Origin: Betaproteobacteria bacterium
GTDB lineage: Bacteria > Pseudomonadota > Gammaproteobacteria > Burkholderiales > WYBJ01
NCBI GenBank assembly: GCA_009377585.1
Contig: WHTS01000017.1
Span: 16,457-80,456 of the forward strand
Direction of reading: 5' to 3'
Length of the DNA stretch: 64,000 nucleotides
In this document: in pieces, positions 40,301 to 49,136 of the stretch
Layout: every line of letters starts with the position of its first letter
Numbering within the stretch: position 1 is the first letter of the stretch
The notes under the pieces: generated by a model
Databases searched by the model: none
Seen by the model: the letters and a program-made list of their open reading frames with translations, nothing else
Told to the model about the DNA's origin: nothing
Position numbers and translations under genes: made by a program

Positions 40301-41224
40301 CTAGCCTCGTACACGCGCCGACCCCAGGATGCGCAGCACGAGCTCGTCGAATTCGATCCCCTGCGCGCGCGCCGCCATCGGCACCAGGCTGTGGTCCGTC
40401 ATGCCCGGAATGGTGTTCACCTCCAGGCAATAAGGGCGGCCGGAACGATCGCGCATGAGATCGACCCGCCCCCAGCCTGTGGCGCCGACGGCGCGAAAGG
40501 CCTCCAGCGCCAGCGACTGCAGCGCCTGCTCTTCCGCGGCGGCAAGCCCGCAGGGCACCCGATAGCGCGTGTCGGACGCGTGGTACTTCGCCTCGTAGTC
40601 GTAGAACACCCGCGGAGTTTCCAGGCGGATCAGCGGCAGCGCTTCGTCGTCCAGGATCGCCGCGGTGAGCTCGTCGCCATCGACGAACTGCTCGGCGAGC
40701 ACGATTGCGTCGTGGCGGGCGGCGAGCCGATAGGCGGGTTCGAGCTGCTCGATGCTCGTCACCTTGCTGATGCCGATGCTCGAGCCCTCGCACGCGGGCT
40801 TCACCATGAGCGGAAGTCCCAGCGCGGCCACGACCGCAGCCCAATCGCTCGCAGCGTCGAGCAGCCGGTGCGCCGGCGTCGGAATTCCGAGCGCTTGCCA
40901 GACGAGCTTGGTGCGCCATTTGTCCATGGCGAGCGCACTGGCGAGCACGCCGCTGCCGGTGTAGGGCAAGTCGAGCCACTCGAGCACGCCTTGCACCGTG
41001 CCGTCCTCGCCGAAGCGGCCGTGCAGCGCAATGAAAACCCGTTCGAAGCGCTCGGCGATGAGCTCGGGCAGACTGCGGTCCTTGGGATCGAAGGCGTGCG
41101 CATCCACGCCCCGGGACTTGAGCGCCCGCAATACCATCGCGCCGCTCGCGAGCGAGACGTCGCGTTCGGCCGAGCGGCCGCCCAGCAGCACCGCGACCTT
41201 GCCGAATCGAGCGGCGTCGCTCAT
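40301..41224 (-). CDS. ddl: D-alanine--D-alanine ligase
   Basis: A 307-residue ATP-grasp ligase that makes D-Ala-D-Ala for peptidoglycan. It starts [17 protein letters not shown], has [14 protein letters not shown] near 140 and the ATP/Mg site [10 protein letters not shown] near 265. GGAGG precedes the ATG. The upstream gap to murB is filled with repeats. Confidence 0.97.
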   Translation of the reverse strand: MSDAARFGKVAVLLGGRSAERDVSLASGAMVLRALKSRGVDAHAFDPKDRSLPELIAERFERVFIALHGRFGEDGTVQGVLEWLDLPYTGSGVLASALAMDKWRTKLVWQALGIPTPAHRLLDAASDWAAVVAALGLPLMVKPACEGSSIGISKVTSIEQLEPAYRLAARHDAIVLAEQFVDGDELTAAILDDEALPLIRLETPRVFYDYEAKYHASDTRYRVPCGLAAAEEQALQSLALEAFRAVGATGWGRVDLMRDRSGRPYCLEVNTIPGMTDHSLVPMAARAQGIEFDELVLRILGSARVRG

Positions 41225-41285
41225 GGCGCCGCCTCCGAACGATCATCGAGTCGAGAACGCCGAGCCGTCGTCGGCCTGGCGGCAG

Positions 41286-41452
41286 TTCGCTTTGCGGTCG
41301 ATCCCCGCAAGCGGGCACCTCCGAACCGGTTGATGTAGATGAACGGCCAAGCCTTCGGTGTCCGGCGCCATTCGCTTTGCGGTCGATCCCCACTGCGTGG
41401 GGCCCCTCGCCCGGGAAGCTCATGTCGCCGCCCCTCGCCCGGGAAGCTCATG
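41286..41452. repeat. Repeat cluster in the murB-ddl gap
   Basis: Two copies of TTCGCTTTGCGGTCGATCCC (41286-41305 and 41371-41390) are each followed by a small hairpin with a different stem: CCCGC-AA-GCGGG and CCCCAC-TGC-GTGGGG. Two copies of CCCCTCGCCCGGGAAGCTCA lie at 41403-41422 and 41431-41450; the second includes the murB stop codon. The whole gap (41225-41447) has no gene. Confidence 0.85.
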
Positions 41453-42359
41453 CCGCCCCCACGATGCGCACTTCGCACTCGAGCACGACGCCGAAGCGCT
41501 CGAGCACGCGCGTCTGCGCCTGCTCGATCAGGCTTTCGATGTCCGCGGCGGACGCGCTGCCGGCGTTCACGATGAAGTTCGCATGCTTGTCGGATATCAC
41601 CGCGCCGCCGCTGCGCTGGCCCTTGAGCCCGCACGCTTCGATCAGACGCGCGGCGAAATCTCCCGGCGGGTTGCGGAACACCGATCCGGCGTTCGGCATA
41701 TTCAGGGGCTGGGTGGCGATGCGGCGCGCCAGCAGATCCTTGATGCGCTCGCGCGCCTCTTCGCCGCGGCCGGAGCCGAACTGGAACGTCGCGGCAACGA
41801 ACCATTCCTCGCTCTGGCCCGGACTCGCGCGCAGCGCGACGTGGCGATAGCCGATTTCGTATTCGTCGCGTGCGCGCCGCCGCACCACGCCGTCGCGGCC
41901 CAGCACACTGACCTCGCGCACGAATAGCCACGTCTCGGCGCCGTAGCAGCCGGCGTTCATCGCCAGCGCGCCGCCGATGGTTCCCGGAATGCCGGCGAGG
42001 AACTCGGCCCCGGCAAGATCGTGAACGGCGGCGAATCGCGCCACCTTGGGGCTCGCGACGCCGGCGCCGGCGTGGATCGCCTGGCCTTGCAACCGAACTT
42101 CGTTCAGAACGCCGTGCGTGAGAACGACCGTGCCGGGATAACCGCCGTCGCGCACCAGCAGATTGCTGCCCAGGCCCACGAACATCATCGGTTCCGCATG
42201 CGGCATCGCCCGCATCATGGCGGCGAGGTCGTCGAGGTCCGCGGGCACATAGACGCGCCGGGCCTTGCCGCCCGCCCGCCAGCTCACGTGCCGGGACATC
42301 GGCTCGTCGGCCCGCCACTGTCCGCGCAGATTCGCCAGCGTATCCTCCGCCATGTTCAT
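41448..42359 (-). CDS. murB: UDP-N-acetylmuramate dehydrogenase
   Basis: A 303-residue FAD enzyme that reduces UDP-GlcNAc-enolpyruvate to UDP-MurNAc. It has the FAD motif [12 protein letters not shown] near 70, [16 protein letters not shown] near 128 and [11 protein letters not shown] near 225, the short type I/II layout. The ATG at 42359 overlaps the murC stop. Its stop is repeated in the gap downstream. Confidence 0.97.
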   Translation of the reverse strand: MNMAEDTLANLRGQWRADEPMSRHVSWRAGGKARRVYVPADLDDLAAMMRAMPHAEPMMFVGLGSNLLVRDGGYPGTVVLTHGVLNEVRLQGQAIHAGAGVASPKVARFAAVHDLAGAEFLAGIPGTIGGALAMNAGCYGAETWLFVREVSVLGRDGVVRRRARDEYEIGYRHVALRASPGQSEEWFVAATFQFGSGRGEEARERIKDLLARRIATQPLNMPNAGSVFRNPPGDFAARLIEACGLKGQRSGGAVISDKHANFIVNAGSASAADIESLIEQAQTRVLERFGVVLECEVRIVGAA

Positions 42360-43780
42360 CGCGCTCGCGCCTCGTCGTGCTCGCTGTGCAACCACACCGG
42401 CACGTTGCCGATCGAACCGGCGCCCATGGTGACGATCACGTCGCCATCGCGCGCGGCGGCCCGAATCGCCGCGGCCAGTTCGCCCACCTGCTCGACGAAA
42501 ATCGGCTCGACCTTGCCTTGCACCCGCAGCGCGCGCGCCAGAGCACGGCCGTCGGCAGCGACGATCGGCGCCTCTCCCGCGGAATACACCTCGGTGAGCA
42601 GCAGCAAATCGACATCCGAGAGCACGTGCACGAAGTCCTCGAACAGGTCGCGTGTGCGTGTATAGCGATGCGGCTGGAAGGCGAGCACGATGCGCCGGTC
42701 GGGGAACGCGCCGCGCACCGCCGCCAGCGTGGCCTGCATCTCGGCGGGATGGTGACCGTAGTCGTCGATCAGGCTTGCATGGCCGCCGCTTTCCAGCGGC
42801 AGATCGGCATAGCGCTGGAAGCGCCGTCCCACACCGCCGAATTCCTGCAGCGCCTTCGCGATGGCGGCATCCGACGCCCCCACTTCCATTCCGACCGCAA
42901 TGGCCGCGAGCGCATTGAGCACGTTGTGCTCGCCGGGGAGATTGAGATCGATACAGAGGTCCGCGTATTCCTCGGCGCGGCCCGGATTCAACTTGCGCAG
43001 CACGCGGAACTGCATCCGGCCAGCCCGATGGACGACATCGACGGCGCGGATCTGCGCGTCCGGATCGAAACCGTAGGTGATGATCGGCTTCGCCACCGCC
43101 GGCATGAGTGTTTTGATGTTGGCGTCGTCGCTGCACAGCACCGCCATGCCGTAGAACGGAAGCTGCTGCAGGAAATTGACGAAGCTCTCGCGCAGCCGCT
43201 CGATCGAGTGGCCGTAGGTCTCCATATGATCGGCATCGATGTTGGTCACCACCGCCAGCACCGGGTGCAGATGCAGGAAGGAAGCGTCCGATTCATCCGC
43301 TTCCACTACGATGAACTCGCCGCCGCCGAGTTTCGCGTGCGATCCGGCGCTCACCAGGCGCCCGCCGATCACGAACGTCGGGTCCATTCCCGCCTCGGCC
43401 AGGACACATGCCACCAGGCTCGTGGTCGTGGTCTTGCCATGGGTGCCGGCAACCGCGATGCCCTGCTTGAAGCGCAGCAGCTCGGCGAGCATCAGCGCGC
43501 GCGGCACGACCGGGATCTGCAGCTCGCGCGCGCGCACGACTTCGGTGTTGTCGGGCGCGACCGCCGTCGAAACCACGACCACATCCGCCGTCTCCACGTT
43601 GGCTGCGTCGTGTCCGCGCGCGATCTGCGCGCCGAGTTCGGACAGCCGCCGCGTGGTCGTGCTCTCGACCAGATCCGAGCCGCTCACCTCGTAGCCGAGG
43701 TTGATCAGCACTTCGGCGATGCCGCTCATGCCGGCGCCGCCGATGCCCACGAAATGCACGCGCTTGACCTTGTGTCGCAT
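42356..43780 (-). CDS. murC: UDP-N-acetylmuramate--L-alanine ligase
   Basis: A 474-residue Mur ligase that adds L-Ala to UDP-MurNAc. It begins [19 protein letters not shown], has the P-loop [12 protein letters not shown] near 115 and the conserved [10 protein letters not shown] near 335. It ends in a 4-base overlap with murB; murG is 71 bases upstream. Confidence 0.98.
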   Translation of the reverse strand: MRHKVKRVHFVGIGGAGMSGIAEVLINLGYEVSGSDLVESTTTRRLSELGAQIARGHDAANVETADVVVVSTAVAPDNTEVVRARELQIPVVPRALMLAELLRFKQGIAVAGTHGKTTTTSLVACVLAEAGMDPTFVIGGRLVSAGSHAKLGGGEFIVVEADESDASFLHLHPVLAVVTNIDADHMETYGHSIERLRESFVNFLQQLPFYGMAVLCSDDANIKTLMPAVAKPIITYGFDPDAQIRAVDVVHRAGRMQFRVLRKLNPGRAEEYADLCIDLNLPGEHNVLNALAAIAVGMEVGASDAAIAKALQEFGGVGRRFQRYADLPLESGGHASLIDDYGHHPAEMQATLAAVRGAFPDRRIVLAFQPHRYTRTRDLFEDFVHVLSDVDLLLLTEVYSAGEAPIVAADGRALARALRVQGKVEPIFVEQVGELAAAIRAAARDGDVIVTMGAGSIGNVPVWLHSEHDEARAR

Positions 43781-43851
43781 CGGTCAGTGGGCCTCCGTGC
43801 GATGCGCCGGGAACCGGGCTGCCATAGCTGCGGATTGGCTGCGGCTTGCGC

Positions 43852-44934
43852 TCATCGACGCACTCCGGCGGCAAGCTCGATGCACACCTCGGCCACCTTC
43901 TGCGCCGCATCGGGCTTGCCCAGTGCCCGCGCCGCGCACGCCATGGCGACGAGCCGCGCGCGGTCGAGCGATGCGATCAGCCCGGCCAGCCGCTGCGGCG
44001 AGAGCTCGGGTTGCGGCAATACGATCGCCGCACCGGCCTGAGCCAGCCTGCGCGCGTTGTGCGTCTGGTGATCGTCGATCGCGAACGGGAACGGCACGAG
44101 TATCGAGCCGACACCTACCGCGGTCAGTTCGGCCAGCGTGGTTGCGCCGGCGCGGCATATCACCAGATCCGAGGCCATCAACTCGGCCGCCACGTCCTCG
44201 ACGAAGGCCACGCAGCGCGCTGCGACGCCCGCATCCCGATAGCCTGCTTTCACCGCGTCGATGTGTTGTTCGCCCGCCTGGTGCAGAACCTGGGCCTGCT
44301 GCGCCGCCGGCATCGAGGCGAGCGACTGCGGCACGACGTCGTTCAGCGCCTTCGCGCCCAGGCTGCCGCCCAGGACGGTGATGCGAAGGGGCCCGGTGCG
44401 CTGTGCGAAGCGCGCCTGCGGCGAGGGCAGCGACGTGAAGGCCGCCCGAATCGGATTGCCCGTCACGACCACGCGTCGCCTGGCGCCGAAGGTCGATTCG
44501 TAACTCGCAAGCACGCGATCGGCGATCTGCGCGAGCAAGCGCGTGCTCGTTCCGGCGATCGAGTTCTGCTCGTGGATCGCAAGCGGCCGGTTCAACGCCG
44601 ACGCCATCATGCCGCCGGGGAAGCTGATGTAGCCGCCCATGCCGAGCACCACGTCGGGACGCAGCGCACGGATCGCCTTTGCCGACTGCCAGAACGCCCG
44701 CAGCACTCGATATGGAAGGAGTGCCAAGCTGATCGGGCCTTTGCCGCGTACGCCCTGGAACTCGACGAAGCGCATCTCGTAGCCGCTGCGCGGCACGATG
44801 CGCGCCTCCATGCCGCTCTTCACGCCCATCCACACCACGCGCCAGCCGCGCGCGGACAGCTCTTCCGCCACGGCAAGCCCGGGAAAGATGTGACCGCCTG
44901 TCCCGCCGGCCATGATGAGGATGGTTTTTTGCAC
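43852..44934 (-). CDS. murG: Lipid II synthase MurG
   Basis: A 360-residue GT-B glycosyltransferase that adds GlcNAc to lipid I on the inner face of the membrane. It has GGTGGHIFPGLAVAEEL at residues 10-26, GMGGYISFPG near 98 and the UDP site GATTLAELTAVG near 260. The 344 bases between it and ftsW hold only repeats. Confidence 0.98.
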   Translation of the reverse strand: MQKTILIMAGGTGGHIFPGLAVAEELSARGWRVVWMGVKSGMEARIVPRSGYEMRFVEFQGVRGKGPISLALLPYRVLRAFWQSAKAIRALRPDVVLGMGGYISFPGGMMASALNRPLAIHEQNSIAGTSTRLLAQIADRVLASYESTFGARRRVVVTGNPIRAAFTSLPSPQARFAQRTGPLRITVLGGSLGAKALNDVVPQSLASMPAAQQAQVLHQAGEQHIDAVKAGYRDAGVAARCVAFVEDVAAELMASDLVICRAGATTLAELTAVGVGSILVPFPFAIDDHQTHNARRLAQAGAAIVLPQPELSPQRLAGLIASLDRARLVAMACAARALGKPDAAQKVAEVCIELAAGVRR

Positions 44935-44981
44935 GGGTCACGCTCGGCACCTGCGGTCGGCGTCGCGCTTCGCAAGGAGCC

Positions 44982-45052
44982 CGTCATTCCCGCGGACGCG
45001 GGAATCCAGGCTGATTACGCCGCCCTGGATTCCCGCTTTCGCGGGAATGACG
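44982..45052. repeat. REP-type inverted repeat in the murG-ftsW gap
   Basis: Two palindromes, CGTCATTCCCGCGGACGCGG-GAATCCAGG (44982-45010) and its diverged reverse complement (45024-45052), face each other. Each contains ATTCCC-N8-GGGAAT, the pattern of dRS3-like repeats. Confidence 0.85.
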
Positions 45053-45071
45053 ACAAGGACGTTGCCTGTCG

Positions 45072-45098
45072 TCATGCCGTCCTGCCTTGCATCGATTG
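45072..45098 (-). pseudogene. Diverged second copy of the ftsW 3' end
   Basis: On the minus strand nine codons read Q-S-M-Q-G-R-T-A-stop against [12 protein letters not shown] at the true ftsW end (45305-45279), 21 of 27 bases identical. It lies beyond the second hairpin repeat. A shorter remnant, R-T-V-stop, is at 45191-45180 between the two hairpin repeats. Confidence 0.6.
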
Positions 45099-45100
45099 GC

Positions 45101-45153
45101 GATTCCGGCTCCGGCGTAACGCGCACTTTGTGCGCATTAGCCTGCGCCGAAAC
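45101..45153. repeat. Hairpin repeat, family A copy 1
   Basis: A 53-base unit beginning GATTCCGGCTCCGGCGTAAC and ending TTAGCCTGCGCCGAAAC. Its core GCGCAC-TTT-GTGCGC is a perfect stem. Read on the minus strand it would encode VSAQANAHKVRVTPEPES, close to the translation of copy 2. Confidence 0.85.
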
Positions 45154-45205
45154 CACCAACTCATGCACGGATCGAACCTTCATACGGTTCGACGTCGAAT
45201 CGGGC

Positions 45206-45258
45206 GATTTTGGCTCCGGCGTAACGCGTACTGCGTACGCATTAGCCTGCGCCGAAAC
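45206..45258. repeat. Hairpin repeat, family A copy 2
   Basis: The same 53-base unit as at 45101, but the stem is GCGTAC-TGC-GTACGC: both sides have changed together, so pairing is kept. It begins 20 bases downstream of the ftsW stop. Confidence 0.85.
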
Positions 45259-45278
45259 AGGCAACTCACGCGGGCCCG

Positions 45279-46439
45279 TCATACTGTCCGGCCCCGCATC
45301 AATTGCCTGTTTTCCCAATCGATCCGGAGGAGCACGGCGAGCGCGCAGCAGTTGGCGGCGATCGCGCTGCCGCCAAAGCTCATGAGCGGCAGCGTGAGTC
45401 CCTTGGTCGGCAGCACGCCCATGTTCACGCCCATGTTGATGATCGCCTGCACGCCGATCCACAAGCCGATACCTTGCGCGACCAGCGCCGCGAACAGCCG
45501 CTCCAGCATCGCCGACTGCTGCCCGATCGCGAACGCGCGCAGGATGAGCCAGCAGAAGAGCCCGATCACGACTGCCACCCCGGCGAAGCCGAGCTCCTCG
45601 GCGATCACAGCGAGCAGGAAGTCGGTATGCGCTTCGGGCAGATAGAACAGCTTTTCCACGCTGCCGCCCAGCCCCACGCCGAACCACTCGCCGCGGCCGA
45701 ACGCGATCAGCGCGTGCGACAGCTGATAGCCGCGCCCATACGGATCCGCCCAGGGATCCATGAAGCCAAGGATGCGCTGCATGCGGTAAGGCGAGGTGAG
45801 GATCAGCATGACGAATCCCACCACCAGCAGCGCAGCGAGGCCGGCGAACAGCCGCCAGTTCATTCCGCCGAGGAACAGGATCCCCATTGCGATCACGGTG
45901 ATGACCGCGAACGCACCGAAGTCCGGTTCGCGCAGCAGCAGCCCGCCGACGAACAGCATCACGACCAGCATCGGCGCGAAGCCCTTCTTGAAGCTGCCCA
46001 TGTAGGCCGCCTTGCGCACCGTATAGTCCGCGGCATACAGGACAACGAAGAACTTCATGACCTCGGAGGGCTGCAGATTGAGCAAGCCCAAGGGCAACCA
46101 GCGCTGGCTGCCGTTCACCTCGCGGCCGATGCCGGGCACCAGGACGAGCACCAGCAAAGACATGCCGGACAGGAACAGCAACGGCGCGTAGCGCTGCCAG
46201 ATGCGGATCGGCACCTGGAATGCCGCGACCGCGATGGCCACGCTCACGGCCACGAACAGCGTGTGCCGGAGCAGGAAATAGGCCGACTGGTGGCCGGTGT
46301 GCCGAGCCGCCTCGGCCATTGCGATCGACGAGGAGTACACCATCACGATCCCGAGCGAGAGCAGCGCGACAGTCACGCCGACGATTCCCCGGTCGTACTC
46401 CGCGGGCGGCTGGATGCGCTGAACGTCGCGATAGAACAT
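45279..46439 (-). CDS. ftsW: Septal peptidoglycan glycosyltransferase FtsW
   Basis: A 386-residue SEDS protein with about ten membrane helices that polymerises lipid II with FtsI. Conserved parts are [18 protein letters not shown] near 108, REPDFGAF near 172, [17 protein letters not shown] near 270 and the end [16 protein letters not shown]. Its ATG directly follows the murD stop (TGAATG). Confidence 0.97.
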   Translation of the reverse strand: MFYRDVQRIQPPAEYDRGIVGVTVALLSLGIVMVYSSSIAMAEAARHTGHQSAYFLLRHTLFVAVSVAIAVAAFQVPIRIWQRYAPLLFLSGMSLLVLVLVPGIGREVNGSQRWLPLGLLNLQPSEVMKFFVVLYAADYTVRKAAYMGSFKKGFAPMLVVMLFVGGLLLREPDFGAFAVITVIAMGILFLGGMNWRLFAGLAALLVVGFVMLILTSPYRMQRILGFMDPWADPYGRGYQLSHALIAFGRGEWFGVGLGGSVEKLFYLPEAHTDFLLAVIAEELGFAGVAVVIGLFCWLILRAFAIGQQSAMLERLFAALVAQGIGLWIGVQAIINMGVNMGVLPTKGLTLPLMSFGGSAIAANCCALAVLLRIDWENRQLMRGRTV

Positions 46440-47819
46440 TCAATGCCGTCCCCCCGAGCGTTGTGCCAACGCACGCGAGATGCGCGCGAATGCTTCGCCG
46501 CGGTGGCGATAGTCGCGAAACATGTCGAAGCTCGCGCAGGCCGGCGAGAGCAACACGGCATCGCCCGGCATGGCGGCCGCGTACGCGATGCCGACCGCGT
46601 CCTCGAGCGTGTCGGCCGCCATGAGCGCGACACCGCTCGCGGCGAGCGCCGCGCGAATGCGGTCGCGATCGCGCCCGATCAGCACCACCGCGCGGGCGTG
46701 CTGCTGCACGGCCTGCGCCAGAGGCGTGAAATCCTGCCCCTTGCCCTCGCCCCCGGCGATCAGCACGCTGGTGCGGCCGAGCCCGGACAGCGCGGCCACG
46801 GCGGCGCCCACGTTCGTGCCCTTGGAATCATCGTAGAAGGTGACTTCTCCGCAGACCGCGACCGGCTGCAGGCGGTGCGGCAGCCCGCGAAACGCGCGCA
46901 AGGCGCCGACCATGGGTGATTCCGGCAGGCCGAGCGTCGTGCACAGCGCGAGTGCCGCGAGCGCATTGGCGGCGTTGTGCAATCCGGGAACGCCGAGCTC
47001 GGACAACGCCATGACGCGGCGGCCGCCCTGGGTGAGGAACGCGCCGCTCGCGTCCGACACGATGCCCCAATCGCGCGACCCTTGCGGTGCGTTCAGACCG
47101 AAGGTCACGACCTGCCGGTCGGGCAGGCGCATACCCATGCTCCAGCCATCTTCGCGGTTCAGCACCTGCGCGCCGCTCCCCTGGAAGATCCGCGCCTTCG
47201 CCCGCGCATAGCTTTGCATGCCGTCGTAGCGATCGAGATGATCCTCGCTCACGTTCAGCACCGTCGCTGCGGCTGGATCGAGCGAGCACGTCGTTTCCAG
47301 CTGAAAGCTGGAAAGCTCCAGCACATAGATCTCGGCCTGCGTTGCCTCGCTCAGCGCATCCAGCACCGGCAGCCCGATGTTGCCGGCTACCACGGTGCGC
47401 GCGCCGGCCGCCTTGCACATCGAGCCGGCCATCGTCGTGACCGTGCTTTTGCCGTTCGAGCCCGTGACGGCGATGACTCTCGAGGCTGCATCCTTCGCGT
47501 GCGCGAACAGCTCCACGTCGCCGACGACCGGCAGGCCATCGTCCAGCGCCTGCTTGAGCGCGGGTTCGCTCAGGGCGATTCCGGGGCTGACCGCGACGAG
47601 ATCGATCGCATCGAAACTCGCGGACCGGAAGGGTCCGGTGTCCAGGCGTGCGTCGGGTAGCTCCGCGCGCAGTTGCGAAGCGTTGGGGGGATCGTTGCGG
47701 CTGTCGGCGACACGCACGCGTGCGCCCTGGCGCGCGAGCCAGCGCGCCATGGACAGACCCGTGGCACCGAGCCCGAGCACCAGCACGTTTCTGCCTTGCA
47801 GCTGCATGGATTCAGCCAT
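46440..47819 (-). CDS. murD: UDP-N-acetylmuramoyl-L-alanine--D-glutamate ligase
   Basis: A 459-residue Mur ligase. It starts QLQGRNVLVLGLGATGLS, has the P-loop AVTGSNGKSTVTTM near 108, VSEDHLDRYDGM near 180 and DDSKGTNVGA near 322. The ATG at 47819 is used; a shorter start at 47807 is possible. Between it and mraY lies a 180-base gap with a stray mraY end and a hairpin repeat. Confidence 0.97.
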   Translation of the reverse strand: MAESMQLQGRNVLVLGLGATGLSMARWLARQGARVRVADSRNDPPNASQLRAELPDARLDTGPFRSASFDAIDLVAVSPGIALSEPALKQALDDGLPVVGDVELFAHAKDAASRVIAVTGSNGKSTVTTMAGSMCKAAGARTVVAGNIGLPVLDALSEATQAEIYVLELSSFQLETTCSLDPAAATVLNVSEDHLDRYDGMQSYARAKARIFQGSGAQVLNREDGWSMGMRLPDRQVVTFGLNAPQGSRDWGIVSDASGAFLTQGGRRVMALSELGVPGLHNAANALAALALCTTLGLPESPMVGALRAFRGLPHRLQPVAVCGEVTFYDDSKGTNVGAAVAALSGLGRTSVLIAGGEGKGQDFTPLAQAVQQHARAVVLIGRDRDRIRAALAASGVALMAADTLEDAVGIAYAAAMPGDAVLLSPACASFDMFRDYRHRGEAFARISRALAQRSGGRH

Positions 47820-47828
47820 CGAACGCAA

Positions 47829-47918
47829 TCACCGCAGCTTCAACGTCGAAAGCCCGACAAGCACCAGCATCATGGTGATGATCCAGAAACGGACGACGAC
47901 CTGATTTTGGTTCCGGCC
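47829..47918 (-). pseudogene. Detached second copy of the mraY 3' end
   Basis: On the minus strand the last 24 or so codons of mraY ([18 protein letters not shown] onward to the stop) are present again, 100 bases beyond the true mraY stop. The peptide is identical to the MraY end, but about a dozen codons differ synonymously (for example TTC for TTT, CTT for CTC, TCG for TCT). It has no start and is not joined to any gene. Confidence 0.9.
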
Positions 47919-47976
47919 GGCTGCGCAAGCTCGCCTTAACTTGCCGCTCTCGCAGCAAGTTAGCCTGCACCGAAAC
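47903..47976. repeat. Hairpin repeat, family A copy 3 (74 bp, longer form)
   Basis: It starts GATTTTGGTTCCGG and ends TTAGCCTGCACCGAAAC like the copies near ftsW, but the central stem is TAACTTGC/GCAAGTTA with a longer loop, and an extra segment is inserted. It sits between the mraY stop and the detached mraY end. Confidence 0.75.
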
Positions 47977-48001
47977 TACGTTGTCGTGCGCTTCCATCAA
48001 T

Positions 48002-49087
48002 TCACCGCAGCTTGAGCGTAGACAGTCCCACGAGGACCAACATCATCGTGATGATCCAAAAACGCACGACGACCTGGTTTTCTTTCCACCCTTTCAGCTC
48101 GTAGTGATGGTGCAGCGGCGCCATTCGGAAGATGCGCCTGCCGGTGAGCTTGAAGGAAGCGACCTGCAGCATCACCGACAAGGTCTCGACCACGAACACG
48201 CCACCCATGATGAACAGCACCACTTCCTGGCGCACGATCACGGCAATGGTCCCGAGCGCAGCGCCGAGCGCGAGCGCACCGACATCGCCCATGAACACTT
48301 CCGCCGGATAGGCGTTGAACCAGAGAAAGGCGAGCCCGGCCCCCGCCAGCGCCGCGCAGAACACCGTCAGCTCGCCCGCGCCCGGGATGTAGGGAAAGGC
48401 GAGGTACTTGGAGAACACCGAGTTGCCGGTGACGTAAGCGAATATGCCCAGCGCGGCGCCGACCATGACCGTCGGCATGATGGCGAGCCCATCCAGGCCG
48501 TCGGTCAGGTTGACCGCATTGCTGGTGCCGACGATGACGAAATAGGTCATCGCGATGAACCCGACGACCCCGAGCGGATAGGCGACGGTCTTGAAAAACG
48601 GCACGATGAATGCCGTCTGCGCCGGCAGGCTCGCGGTGAAGGCGATCAGTACGGCGGCGCCAAGGCCGATCAGCGATTGCCAGGAGAACTTTGCCGCCGC
48701 CGACAGCCCCTTGGGGTTGCGATGAACCACCTTGCGGTAGTCGTCGATCCAGCCGATCAGGCCGAAGCCCAGCGTGACGCCCAGCACCACCCAGACGAAG
48801 CGGTTGCGCAGATCCGCCCACAAGAGCGTGGTGACGATGATCGAGACCAGAATGAGCGCCCCGCCCATGGTCGGCGTACCGGCCTTGGTGAGATGCGTGC
48901 TCGGTCCGTCGTCGCGCACCGCCTGGCCGATCTTGTAGGCCGCGAGCTTGCGGATCATCGCCGGGCCCACCACGAACGAAATGATCAGCGCCGTCAAGCA
49001 CGCAAGCACCGCGCGCAGGGTGATGTAGGCGAAGACATTGAATGCGCGAACCTCGGTTGCGAGCCATTGCGTCAATGCGAGCAGCAT
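48002..49087 (-). CDS. mraY: Phospho-N-acetylmuramoyl-pentapeptide-transferase
   Basis: A 361-residue ten-helix membrane enzyme that makes lipid I. Catalytic and substrate motifs: [11 protein letters not shown] near 68, IGWIDDYRK near 113, [13 protein letters not shown] near 193, [11 protein letters not shown] near 265 and the HHHYELKGW loop near 325. Length is normal. Its 3' end is duplicated downstream. Confidence 0.98.
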   Translation of the reverse strand: MLLALTQWLATEVRAFNVFAYITLRAVLACLTALIISFVVGPAMIRKLAAYKIGQAVRDDGPSTHLTKAGTPTMGGALILVSIIVTTLLWADLRNRFVWVVLGVTLGFGLIGWIDDYRKVVHRNPKGLSAAAKFSWQSLIGLGAAVLIAFTASLPAQTAFIVPFFKTVAYPLGVVGFIAMTYFVIVGTSNAVNLTDGLDGLAIMPTVMVGAALGIFAYVTGNSVFSKYLAFPYIPGAGELTVFCAALAGAGLAFLWFNAYPAEVFMGDVGALALGAALGTIAVIVRQEVVLFIMGGVFVVETLSVMLQVASFKLTGRRIFRMAPLHHHYELKGWKENQVVVRFWIITMMLVLVGLSTLKLR

Positions 49088-49136
49088 GAAAAGCCTCGCC
49101 CTGCACCCACTTCATCGTTGCATCGGCCGCGGCTCG

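Noticed and set aside
45101..45258. CRISPR array for the two 53-base repeats
   Set aside because: Only two units, too long and hairpin-rich, with one unequal spacer that resembles the ftsW end; no cas genes.
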